A stretch of 32,040 bases of DNA from a virus. The stretch's first letter is position 1. The number at the start of each line of letters is the position of its first letter. Positions 21,021 to 28,395 of this stretch are shown here, one piece after another. Position numbers and translations under genes: made by a program. The stretch covers positions 1 to 32,040 of IMG/VR virus record IMGVR_UViG_3300021142_000117, one strand, 5' to 3'. The notes below the pieces were generated by a model that worked only from the letters and a program-made list of their open reading frames with translations, had not been told where the DNA came from and searched no databases.

Positions 21021-21491
21021 TTATGACTTTACTAATTTTATTTTATCAATAAAATCTGCTCGGCGTATTGCTGGGATTTTTTTTATTTTTTCGATTATAC
21101 CATCGATTATAGTTTTATCAAATTTATCAAATGGTGCTGGATCTACTTTTACACTAATATCTACAATATATTTTTTAAGTTTTTCTGCAGATGGCTGCCG
21201 ATTATTTGTAACACGTACTACAGTAATACCTGTGATAGCTCTTATATCAGAGAGAATATCTGCAAGAGATCTTTGAGTAGTATCTGCCATAAGTGTACCA
21301 TTTATTTGATATATTTTAGGACTAAGTGATTCTTCTACAGTTGAGTTTATTTTTTTAGCCGCAGCGACTGCATTTTTAAAAGCTACACTACCTTTACGAG
21401 CAGGTTTCTCTCCTCGTTTATGTTTAGCTTGAATATTTGCCCAAAGTCCAGGTTTATTGACTTCTTTTAATATGTCTATTAATTTTATCAT
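21021..21491 (-). CDS. Two-domain phage protein with capsid-targeting-like N-terminus
   Basis: 156 residues. It starts MIKLIDILKE, the clearest example of the locus leader: ten residues ending LKE, then VNKPGLWANIQAKHKRGEKP. The GLWANIxxKxxRGExPxRxGS segment (about 15-37) is a short basic motif I recognise from many uncharacterised phage proteins. The C-terminal half (about 70-150) is an alpha/beta domain with SLADILSDIRAITGITVVRV and KYIVDISVKVDPAPFDKF, ferredoxin-like in outline, with no catalytic motif seen. Function is unknown; the leader and the basic motif together suggest a packaged or structural protein. It precedes the holin gene by 11 bases and directly follows the 85-residue protein. 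Confidence 0.75.
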   Translation of the reverse strand: MIKLIDILKEVNKPGLWANIQAKHKRGEKPARKGSVAFKNAVAAAKKINSTVEESLSPKIYQINGTLMADTTQRSLADILSDIRAITGITVVRVTNNRQPSAEKLKKYIVDISVKVDPAPFDKFDKTIIDGIIEKIKKIPAIRRADFIDKIKLVKS

Positions 21492-21492
21492 A

Positions 21493-21750
21493 TTATAATT
21501 TTAATATTTTTATTTTTAGTAACCCTCTCCCCTTTATTACTCTATGCCAAACTCCTCTGGGTATAAATATTTGACCTTTTATTTCAATTGGTAAATTATT
21601 ATCTAATTGAAATTTCCAATCTGCGCTGTCTATAGATTCTATTATTCTGTCTTCTTTATCTCTGTGCCACTGTAATTCTATAGGATCAATATTCTCATCA
21701 AATTCTCTGATCAAAACTTCATTTTCTAAAACATCTTTATATGGTCTCAT
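21493..21750 (-). CDS. Small cupin-like phage protein
   Basis: 85 residues. The pattern ELQWHRDKEDRIIESIDS, then DWKFQLDNNLPIEI, then FIPRGVWHRVIKGRGLLKIK matches a short single-domain beta-barrel protein seen in numerous environmental phages. HRDKxDR with a later WHRVIKG recalls the two metal-binding strand motifs of cupins (His, acid, His). Metal binding is inferred; no substrate is known. The gene sits 1 base from both neighbours in the accessory block and is certainly cotranscribed. A structural, virion-associated role is as likely as an enzymatic one. Confidence 0.65.
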   Translation of the reverse strand: MRPYKDVLENEVLIREFDENIDPIELQWHRDKEDRIIESIDSADWKFQLDNNLPIEIKGQIFIPRGVWHRVIKGRGLLKIKILKL

Positions 21751-21751
21751 A

Positions 21752-22351
21752 TTACCAAAATCCTGAAAAATTACTTTTTAATCCTAAAAGTTTTGCAAAT
21801 CGTGGCAATCTGCACGACCACCAGCCAGCTTGAGTTTTATCTTTTTTCTGTGCGCATTTATGTCTTGCTGCAAAGCTCTTTCTGGCTGCTGGATTATTAA
21901 TTTTAGCCTTAAGCCCAGTAGTATCTCCAAAACTAACCTTCTTTATCTTTCCTGTCTTGGGATTTCTGACAAATACATAAAACTTCTTGCTGCCTCCTCT
22001 ATGTGGTTTATTGAGCTCTACATGCTTTTTTGGTTTAGACTTTGCTTTAACCTCTAGTAAAAAATCAATTGTCATTGGGTAGTCTAGCGGAACTGATATG
22101 CCATTGTAGTTTCCGGTTAATCCTAGATCAGTTTCTGTCAGGTACCATGTATCTTCATCGCCTAATGATAAAAGTCCCCTATTTAGCAACTGACGCGCTT
22201 CTGTGAAAAGAGCCACAAAGTTTGCTGATTGAGGACGATAAATATTTTCATTTAAATCAAGTGAATTGTCCAAATGATAAGCAAGCCCCTCAGATATAAG
22301 GAGCTTGTTTACAGATTCATCTAAAGTTATCTTGCTTCTATCACAGCACAT
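21752..22351 (-). CDS. Conserved phage protein with Cys/His C-terminal module
   Basis: 199 residues. The C-terminal 90 residues form a module I recognise from many T4-like and other large phages: HRGGSKKFYVFVRNPKTGKI, then KKVSFGDTTGLKAKINNPAA, then RKSFAARHKCAQKKDKTQAG and WWSCRLPR. Its conserved RxxFxARHxC...WWSC arrangement suggests a small metal-binding or nucleic-acid-binding fold; the function is not established. The N-terminal part (about 1-110) is more variable and mixed alpha/beta. Near the start, MCCDRSKITLDE contains an LxE end at residue 12, a weaker form of the locus leader. The base composition is a little less AT-rich than its neighbours. Confidence 0.72.
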   Translation of the reverse strand: MCCDRSKITLDESVNKLLISEGLAYHLDNSLDLNENIYRPQSANFVALFTEARQLLNRGLLSLGDEDTWYLTETDLGLTGNYNGISVPLDYPMTIDFLLEVKAKSKPKKHVELNKPHRGGSKKFYVFVRNPKTGKIKKVSFGDTTGLKAKINNPAARKSFAARHKCAQKKDKTQAGWWSCRLPRFAKLLGLKSNFSGFW

Positions 22352-22352
22352 A

Positions 22353-22727
22353 TTAGTGTAAATATTGTAGTTTATAAAGGGTTGTCTCTATCAGCTGGTA
22401 GATCTCATCAATTAGATTCTGAAGATATGTGTCTTGTGGAAGTCTAGTTCTAATAGTATCTACATATTTAGATAGAGCCATAAAATAAACTATAGGATCA
22501 TTATCTTCTCTAAAAATTGCTGGACCATCATATCCAGTAATAATTCCATATTTGCCTTGATATGCTTCTACCCACTCATCTACTAGATCAACTATCTCAT
22601 CATAGTATTCATTAAGAGCTTTATGTTCAGCAAAAGAAGAATCTCCTTGAGCTTGCCAATGAAATATATGAGCTTGTGTTCTTGAAGCTAAAAGAGTTGA
22701 TACGAATTTTGATATAAATGGATTCAT
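22353..22727 (-). CDS. Ferritin/Dps-like small phage protein (DUF5856-like)
   Basis: 124 residues, helical. The segment HIFHWQAQGDSSFAEHKALN followed by EYYDEIVDLVDEWVEAYQGK resembles the Dps core, where HW...(F)xxxHxxxxxxYxx...D...E supplies ferroxidase ligands. Phage proteins of this type are grouped in a family of unknown function that I recall as DUF5856. The visible candidate ligands are His20, His23, His35, Glu40, Asp43 and Asp50. It is shorter than true Dps (about 150-170 residues), lacking one helix. Iron or DNA binding has not been shown for such proteins. It lies in the accessory block next to a DUF3008-type protein and the Cys/His protein, all in one transcript. Confidence 0.75.
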   Translation of the reverse strand: MNPFISKFVSTLLASRTQAHIFHWQAQGDSSFAEHKALNEYYDEIVDLVDEWVEAYQGKYGIITGYDGPAIFREDNDPIVYFMALSKYVDTIRTRLPQDTYLQNLIDEIYQLIETTLYKLQYLH

Positions 22728-22732
22728 ATTTT

Positions 22733-23719
22733 TTATTTTAAATCTAATTTTTTAATTGTATCTACTATAAATTTAGCAGCATCTTTAGAAGAATATCCAA
22801 ATTCTTTTGCAATTCTTTTTACAAATGATTCAACCATTTTTTGCTCAGCAGATAAATTAATAGATGCTTCATCCATATGCGCGCTTAAATCTTCTTCACT
22901 TGCACTTACTGCACCTTGCCCGTATTGATTTTTATCTCCAGGAAAACGAGGTATTGGTTTTATATTATATTTACCACCTACACCCGCATGTATTACTTTA
23001 TGTTTTTGACCTTTATGTGGTCCTTTATTTGGAATAACTATATCTCCTATTTTATATTTAGAGACTTCAGCATTCTCATTCACTTTCTTTTTTCCGTCTT
23101 CATCTTCTTCATTTTCATCTTCTTTCTTAGACTTTGAAACTTTTTCAAGTTTATCCATCAAGTCTTCTATTTGACTTTGTATTTGAGATATATGCTGCTT
23201 ATGTTCACTTGCATGATCTGGATTCTCTTTTGCAAGCTTCATATGATCTTTGCGCTTCTTTTCAAGTTTATCAATTGTAGTAGTTAATTTTTTAGCTACA
23301 CTATCTTTCTTCTCTTCTAGCTTTTTCATATCACCTTCATATTGTTTATGAATATCTTCTGCTACTTTTTTAGCCTCATCTTGAGTTGGATATACACCAT
23401 GTATAGTCTGATGATCAATACCATGATGTTGAGCGCCCATTACTGGATCAATTTGTTTAACCATACTATCAGGAGTACATCCAGGATATGGCTTAAGTAC
23501 TGTATGAATAGCGCCTATTGCATTATCATAATTTTCTTTTACTACTTTCTTTTTAGTAGGAAGTCCTTTAGTTTTAGTAGAAGCAAACTCTTTTGCTGAT
23601 TTCTTTGTCATTGATTTAGCTAGTTTAGATATTTTTTTTGATGGAGATTTCATTTTTCCTGTTTGCACAGCATGAACCATGCCCATTAAATGTTGTTGTG
23701 ATTTTGATTGACTTGGCAT
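22733..23719 (-). CDS. DUF3008-like N-terminus fused to coiled coil and KOW-like domain
   Basis: 328 residues. The N-terminal 55 residues (PSQSKSQQHLMGMVHAVQTG, then SKLAKSMTKKSAKEFASTKT, then KGLP) match the DUF3008 pattern common in phages and bacteria, a short basic segment of unknown function. Residues of about 120-215 form a charged coiled coil with Lys/Glu/Asp runs. Residues of about 222-262 (YKIGDIVIPNKGPHKGQKHK) look like an SH3/KOW-like barrel. The C-terminus is helical (EQKMVESFVKRIAKEFGYSS). DUF3008 proteins occur beside head and internal-protein genes of large phages; the role is not known. The basic N-terminus could bind DNA in the head. Confidence 0.7.
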   Translation of the reverse strand: MPSQSKSQQHLMGMVHAVQTGKMKSPSKKISKLAKSMTKKSAKEFASTKTKGLPTKKKVVKENYDNAIGAIHTVLKPYPGCTPDSMVKQIDPVMGAQHHGIDHQTIHGVYPTQDEAKKVAEDIHKQYEGDMKKLEEKKDSVAKKLTTTIDKLEKKRKDHMKLAKENPDHASEHKQHISQIQSQIEDLMDKLEKVSKSKKEDENEEDEDGKKKVNENAEVSKYKIGDIVIPNKGPHKGQKHKVIHAGVGGKYNIKPIPRFPGDKNQYGQGAVSASEEDLSAHMDEASINLSAEQKMVESFVKRIAKEFGYSSKDAAKFIVDTIKKLDLK

Positions 23720-24246
23720 TATATGTATATTAAATAATTATTTTTCTTTTTTAATTCTGGATAAATTTTAATAATTTTATTCATTATCATATCCGCAATT
23801 CTTTCTCTTGATTTTGATACTGGATTAAATTCTAATTTATTTGATTTTTTATTTAATAAATATTTTGGTATTATTTCATTAATTAATATTTTATAAATAG
23901 TATTTATTTTCCTATCATCTGGGCAAGATTTTATAACTGTGGGATCTTTTAATAATTTAGGATTAAAAACTATTGGTGCGTCTTCATTTACTTTATATCC
24001 ACTTTTAAACTCCTCAACTCCTATAATATACACTGCTATAATAATATTGCCGCATCTATCCTCAAACTCCCATGCTACGTGATCTCCTAAAAATTTTCCA
24101 CTAGAATACTCTGATTTACGATAATCATATGTAGAAAATTCATCTATTTTTAATTCATTTAATTTAATATACTTTTCTTCTAATAAGTCTGAGGCGTTAT
24201 GCCCTTCTATAGACCACTCTTTTAATAAATTAAAAAAATCTTTCAT
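23719..24246 (-). CDS. Unknown protein with capsid-targeting-like N-terminus
   Basis: 175 residues, unknown family. It starts MKDFFNLLKE, ten residues ending LKE, then WSIEGHNASDLLEEKYIKLN. This start resembles the T4 internal-protein leader MKTYQEFIAE in layout. The body is mixed alpha/beta: VAWEFEDRCGNIIIAVYIIG is two strands, DDRKINTIYKILINEIIPKY a helix, and the end (SKSRERIADMIMNKIIKIYP) is another helix with an S-R-x-R-I-A-x-M-I pattern I have seen in other phage proteins. No catalytic motif is apparent. It overlaps the downstream DUF3008-like gene by one base and has an ATATTTATA motif 5 bases before its ATG. Confidence 0.7.
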   Translation of the reverse strand: MKDFFNLLKEWSIEGHNASDLLEEKYIKLNELKIDEFSTYDYRKSEYSSGKFLGDHVAWEFEDRCGNIIIAVYIIGVEEFKSGYKVNEDAPIVFNPKLLKDPTVIKSCPDDRKINTIYKILINEIIPKYLLNKKSNKLEFNPVSKSRERIADMIMNKIIKIYPELKKKNNYLIYI

Positions 24247-24250
24247 TTAC

Positions 24251-24260
24251 TATAAATATA
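24251..24260 (-). promoter_or_regulatory. Recurrent spacer motif TATATTTATA upstream of 175-residue protein
   Basis: The coding-strand motif lies just 5 bases before the ATG at 24246, in a 14-base gap. Here it is too close to act as a promoter with a normal leader, so the motif may also have a translational role. Confidence 0.25.
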
Positions 24261-24836
24261 TTATATTCTCACTTCTTTTGCAGCTTGTAAATTTTTCTTT
24301 ATCTGCTCATATACTTTGGATTTATCTCCACCTTTCCAACTTTCAATTTCTCCATTTTCTGAAACAAAAGACTCATCTTGAGCATTATACCATTCTTCAA
24401 GGGCGTTTTCTACCTCCTCTAAACTTGAATTTTTATTTGAATTTAAAATACCTCTTTCATACTCTTCCCACTTTCCAGATCTTTTAATTTCAGCCTCCAT
24501 CTCTATAACACAATCAAAACATTTTCCATGTATAAAGTACATTTTTTTATTTATACCATGTGATTTAAATGGAGTATTACAATTTGGACATTTTATAGGA
24601 AGAGCAATTAATTTCTTTATAGAATCTAATTTTGTGATTGTCTGCTTTATTCCTTTTTTTATTGTCCAAGTTTTTCCATTCTCTTCCCAAATGTCTCCTT
24701 CTGAATGGTCTTCAGTCTTCTTTTCATATCCTGACTGTATCTGGGTCTTGTCTCCAGTTTTACCCTTTAATAGATTTCTTAATCTGGATATATCTTTTTT
24801 TGAAAACTCTTTATTTAAAACCGTTTCTTTTTTCAT
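24261..24836 (-). CDS. Conserved T4-like phage zinc-finger protein
   Basis: 191 residues. The pattern KDISRLRNLLKGKTGDKTQI, then WEENGKTWTIKKGIKQTITK, then a zinc knuckle formed by IKCPNCNTPFKS (CxxC) and IHGKCFDCVIEMEAEIKR (CxxC) is one I recall as a conserved hypothetical of T4-like marine phages, with a GKWEEYERG helix. Four cysteines form a treble-clef or ribbon-type zinc site. The function is unknown; zinc ribbons of this type often bind nucleic acids. It is followed by a Glu/Asn-rich C-terminal helix region (EEVENALEEWYNAQDESFVS). It lies between the metallopeptidase and the 175-residue gene, cotranscribed. Confidence 0.78.
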   Translation of the reverse strand: MKKETVLNKEFSKKDISRLRNLLKGKTGDKTQIQSGYEKKTEDHSEGDIWEENGKTWTIKKGIKQTITKLDSIKKLIALPIKCPNCNTPFKSHGINKKMYFIHGKCFDCVIEMEAEIKRSGKWEEYERGILNSNKNSSLEEVENALEEWYNAQDESFVSENGEIESWKGGDKSKVYEQIKKNLQAAKEVRI

Positions 24837-24847
24837 ATTATATAACT

Positions 24848-25234
24848 TTATTTTTTTGATTCATATATCAATGGTTGAATTTCTCCATAATTTCTTAAAA
24901 TTACACCAGCTATATCGTGTGCGTCATTTTCAATAGGGCTTCCAGTCTCTCCTGAATCTGGTTGTAATAGTCCTAATTCATTTTGTCTATGATGAGCAAG
25001 CTCATGGGATAGTGTCCTACATATATCAGCAAGATTTCTATTTTTAATATAGACTACAAGAGATCTGGTTTGATTTGAATATTCTCCAAAAGTTCTTTTT
25101 CCTAAGACCCAATTTTTATCAGATATAAATTTGATCTTTGGCAACTTTTCAATTTCTAGAGCCTTTTTACAAAAATTTATAAAATCTACTAATATTTGTG
25201 CTTTTTTCTGTAATTCCATGCTTATAAATATCAT
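24848..25234 (-). CDS. Small zinc metallopeptidase-like protein (HExxH)
   Basis: 128 residues. The motif RTLSHELAHHRQNELG (HELAH at about 77-81) supplies two His ligands and the catalytic Glu; the third ligand is probably Glu102 in SPIENDAHDIAGVIL. The GETGSPIENDA...AG(V)I.R segment is typical of small phage metallopeptidase-like proteins related to SprT/IrrE-type gluzincins. The target is unknown; cytoplasmic, with no signal peptide. Two starts are possible: the ATG at 25234, overlapping the preceding stop as TAATG, and the ATG at 25219, which would put a GATATTTATA motif in front of the gene. I keep the longer one. It follows the Mre11-Rad50 fusion gene without gap. Confidence 0.88.
   Translation of the reverse strand: MIFISMELQKKAQILVDFINFCKKALEIEKLPKIKFISDKNWVLGKRTFGEYSNQTRSLVVYIKNRNLADICRTLSHELAHHRQNELGLLQPDSGETGSPIENDAHDIAGVILRNYGEIQPLIYESKK
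25223..25232 (-). promoter_or_regulatory. Recurrent motif GATATTTATA at start of metallopeptidase gene
   Basis: The same GATATTTATA sequence as before phoH lies 4 bases before the alternative ATG at 25219. It may mark that start or a promoter, or it may be coincidence because it lies within the first codons of the longer frame. Confidence 0.2.
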
Positions 25235-28200
25235 TATTGAAATCTAACGCTAGACACACCTTCTTTATTTTTTACTATTTCAATATGAGAATCTACAACA
25301 TCTCTTATTGTATCAATATGAGAAATCATAATAATAAACTTAAATTGAGTTTTAAGATAATTTAAAAGTATAGATATATTATTCATATTACTATGATCTA
25401 ATGCACCAAATCCTTCATCTATTGCTAAAAAATTAGGTCTAGGCAATGATGTTATATTGATCAAAGAAGATCTTATTGCAAGTGAAGATATAAATTTTTC
25501 CATTCCAGAACTCAATTCTATAGGCCATATTTTACTATCTTCATAGACTATATATGTATTTATATTTTTACCATCAGATTGAATCATTATATGAAAATCA
25601 ACTATTTGAGATAGTATATTATTAATATCATCTTGTATTTTTGGTATTACAGAACTAATTAAATTATACGGTAAACCATCTCTGCTTACTGCCATTAAGT
25701 AGTAATTATAATACTTAAATTCATTTTCTAAAGTCTTTAATTTTTCAATACTCTGCTCAGTTATTATTTTTTCTTTTTGCGCTAATTGAAGATCGGTATT
25801 ACACTGAGCTATTTCATTATTTATGATATTGAGTTCATTTTTTATGATATTTATTTTATTTTTTAACTCTTTTAATTGTGCACTTATCTCTTTATTTGAT
25901 TCTATAGCGGCCTCTTGCTCTCTATATTTTAAAATCATATTCTCATATTCACCAAGATCTTTATTGCTCTGATTTAGCTCTAATGATAGTCTATGATGAT
26001 CTGTCTGAGCTTTTAATTTATTAATTTTTTTATCTGATAATGATTTTTCTAGAGTATTATATAGGTCTATTGATTTTTCATAAATTTTAAGTTCGGCTAT
26101 ATCTTCTCTTATTTTTTTTAATTTATTAATAACCTCCGTAGCATTTTCTTTATGCCGCTCTATAGAAGCTTCTGTGGCAATTGCATCTTTTACAAATACA
26201 TTTTCCATGCAGAATTGACAATTCTTATCATATTTAAGATCCTTAAGTTTTTTCATTTTTTCAAGTTTATGAGACATTTCTGTCTTTAATTTTTCTACTT
26301 GAATTGAAAGATCCTTTTCTATTTTTATATAGTCTTGTATCTGAATTGATTTTTGATTTAGGGAGTCTATATCTATTTCTAAAATACTGCTTTCTATTTT
26401 CAATATTTCATCATCAATATCTTGTATAATCTTTTCAGATTTTTCAAGTTTTTCTTCTATTTTTTTAATATCACCTTCTATTTTTATTTTATTATTCTCA
26501 TACTCTTTAATATCAATATAGTTATTTTCTATATTTATAAGTTTAGAATTCAAAGATATGTATTCAGAATTTATAGATTCATGATTAGTCTCAATTTCAT
26601 CTTTTTTAATTTGTAAATTTCTATACTCATTAGAGTATGCGCTTATATTTAATTCTATATCTTTGAGTTTTTCAAAATGATCTATTTTTTTATACTCTTT
26701 TATTAATATAGAGTGCTCTTTTTGCTTTTCATTTGCCACAAAAGACAAGTCTTCAAATATCTTAATATCTAAAAATTGAGATAGTAAGTCTTTACGCTCA
26801 GTCTGACTCATATCTATAAATCCAGTATTATTATTTTGCATTGACATACTAGTTAATACAAAATCTTCATATGTACCTATATAAGAACGAATAATCGAGT
26901 TTGTATCTGCTCTCTCTTTTCCATTTAATGAAATCTCTACTCCATTTTCATCTATATGATAGAAATTTACATCTAATTTTACATGATCTGATTTTTGTCG
27001 TTTTGCATTTTTTTCTATGATATAGGTTTTATTATTAAATTCAAATTCTATCTTACAATGAAAATCTTTTGATTTATTATTCATTACTAAAGATGCTTTA
27101 GATGTTTTTGAACATTTATCAAATAGACAATATGTAAGTGCCTCTATAACTGAACTTTTGCCATTTGCATTTGCTGCAAATATTCCATATACGCCAGTCA
27201 TATTTGTAAAATCAATAATATTATCCTTACCATAACTAAACATATTTGAAAATTCAAACTTTTTTATAGTCCACTGTAAATTTCTAGTAGTTTCAGATTT
27301 TGGTAAATTTTCATTAAATTGTCTATTTAATGCACATATTTTAATTATCTCTTCCTCAGATAAATTAAATTTAGTATTAAGATATTCACTCAATATAGAA
27401 TTTTGATATTCAATATCTCTAACATTGATTATATTTGATTGCTGTTTAATAGAAGAACTAGAAAAATCATTGATAGATTGCAGTGATAATTCTATGACAT
27501 TTCTATCTTTTCTTAATTCTGCGCCTATCTCTTTTATTCTAGATTGAGATGTATTTTTAGTTCTAAGTCTTATATAAACATTATTTGGTATTGTAGTTGG
27601 CGCATCTTCATAAAGGCCATTTTCTACGTTTATGGTATAAAAGCAAGTATCGTTTTTGATCTCTACAAACTCTGATGTTTTAGAATCAATATCCCAAACT
27701 AGTATACCATGTACTAGAGATTCGGCATGATTTTGCATTATTAAGGAGCCTGGATAGGCTATAGTCTTAGCCTCATTTAGAAATTGCCTTTTATGAATAT
27801 CTCCTAAAAGTACTATGTCATATCCTTTAAAATCTGAAACACTTATAGAATTGTCTTCAAGTAAAAAGCCCGCATCTGTTAGTGAGCTATTAACTGGACC
27901 ATGGTACATACAGATCTTGAAGTCTGAATCTATATCAGAGGCTTTAATATAATTTTTAGGATCATCAAAAACAGACCAATGAATAAAATCAATATTTGCA
28001 AATTTATAAACTCCAGTATCTTTTATGTAGATAATATTCTTTTCTGATACAGCATTTATAATAGGTGATAAACTATCTAATCTTTGATTATTATTTAAAT
28101 TTGCATCATGATTACCTGGTATTATCAATGTGGGTAGTAAAGATGCCATTAATTTTATAAAATTTTGCACCTCTTGTACTAATTCCGGAGTTATATCTGT

Positions 28201-28395
28201 TTTTGAATGCACAATATCACCAGTAATGCATATTATGCTTTCGTCATTCTTTGTATTTTTTATATAATCAGCTAGGGTATTCATCACTCTTCTATACTCT
28301 TCATGACGTTTAAAATTTCTGAAGTGAATATCTGAGATATGATATATTTTACTAATTTTTTTTATACTAGTCTCTATAATATGAGGATTTAACAT
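25234..28395 (-). CDS. Fused Mre11-Rad50 (T4 gp47-gp46) recombination nuclease
   Basis: 1053 residues in one open frame. Residues 1 to about 370 are Mre11/SbcD/gp47: SDIHFRNFKRHEEY (21-34), ITGDIVHSK (57-65), IPGNHDANL (92-100), MYHGPVNSS (163-171), LLGDIHKRQ (196-204), the metal-binding motifs of the calcineurin-like nuclease. Residues of about 378-1053 are Rad50/SbcC/gp46: Walker A GIFAANANGKSS (about 404-415), a long coiled coil with zinc hook CQFC (726-729), ABC signature ELSSGMEKF (960-968), Walker B NFLAIDEGFG (988-997) and H-loop ISHID (1024-1028). T4 uses two separate polypeptides, 47 and 46, that resect DNA ends for recombination-dependent replication. The two halves are joined by a short Ser/Asn-rich linker with no stop or frameshift. 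Confidence 0.97.
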   Translation of the reverse strand: MLNPHIIETSIKKISKIYHISDIHFRNFKRHEEYRRVMNTLADYIKNTKNDESIICITGDIVHSKTDITPELVQEVQNFIKLMASLLPTLIIPGNHDANLNNNQRLDSLSPIINAVSEKNIIYIKDTGVYKFANIDFIHWSVFDDPKNYIKASDIDSDFKICMYHGPVNSSLTDAGFLLEDNSISVSDFKGYDIVLLGDIHKRQFLNEAKTIAYPGSLIMQNHAESLVHGILVWDIDSKTSEFVEIKNDTCFYTINVENGLYEDAPTTIPNNVYIRLRTKNTSQSRIKEIGAELRKDRNVIELSLQSINDFSSSSIKQQSNIINVRDIEYQNSILSEYLNTKFNLSEEEIIKICALNRQFNENLPKSETTRNLQWTIKKFEFSNMFSYGKDNIIDFTNMTGVYGIFAANANGKSSVIEALTYCLFDKCSKTSKASLVMNNKSKDFHCKIEFEFNNKTYIIEKNAKRQKSDHVKLDVNFYHIDENGVEISLNGKERADTNSIIRSYIGTYEDFVLTSMSMQNNNTGFIDMSQTERKDLLSQFLDIKIFEDLSFVANEKQKEHSILIKEYKKIDHFEKLKDIELNISAYSNEYRNLQIKKDEIETNHESINSEYISLNSKLINIENNYIDIKEYENNKIKIEGDIKKIEEKLEKSEKIIQDIDDEILKIESSILEIDIDSLNQKSIQIQDYIKIEKDLSIQVEKLKTEMSHKLEKMKKLKDLKYDKNCQFCMENVFVKDAIATEASIERHKENATEVINKLKKIREDIAELKIYEKSIDLYNTLEKSLSDKKINKLKAQTDHHRLSLELNQSNKDLGEYENMILKYREQEAAIESNKEISAQLKELKNKINIIKNELNIINNEIAQCNTDLQLAQKEKIITEQSIEKLKTLENEFKYYNYYLMAVSRDGLPYNLISSVIPKIQDDINNILSQIVDFHIMIQSDGKNINTYIVYEDSKIWPIELSSGMEKFISSLAIRSSLINITSLPRPNFLAIDEGFGALDHSNMNNISILLNYLKTQFKFIIMISHIDTIRDVVDSHIEIVKNKEGVSSVRFQ

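Noticed and set aside
24634-24936. Overlapping plus-strand open frames of 100 and 73 residues
   Set aside because: They are antisense to the conserved zinc-finger gene and the metallopeptidase gene; Phe/Leu-rich translation is typical of reversed Lys/Glu-rich coding DNA.
26422-26616. 64-residue plus-strand frame
   Set aside because: Antisense to the Rad50 coiled coil; its Phe/Ile-rich sequence comes from reversing Lys/Glu codons.
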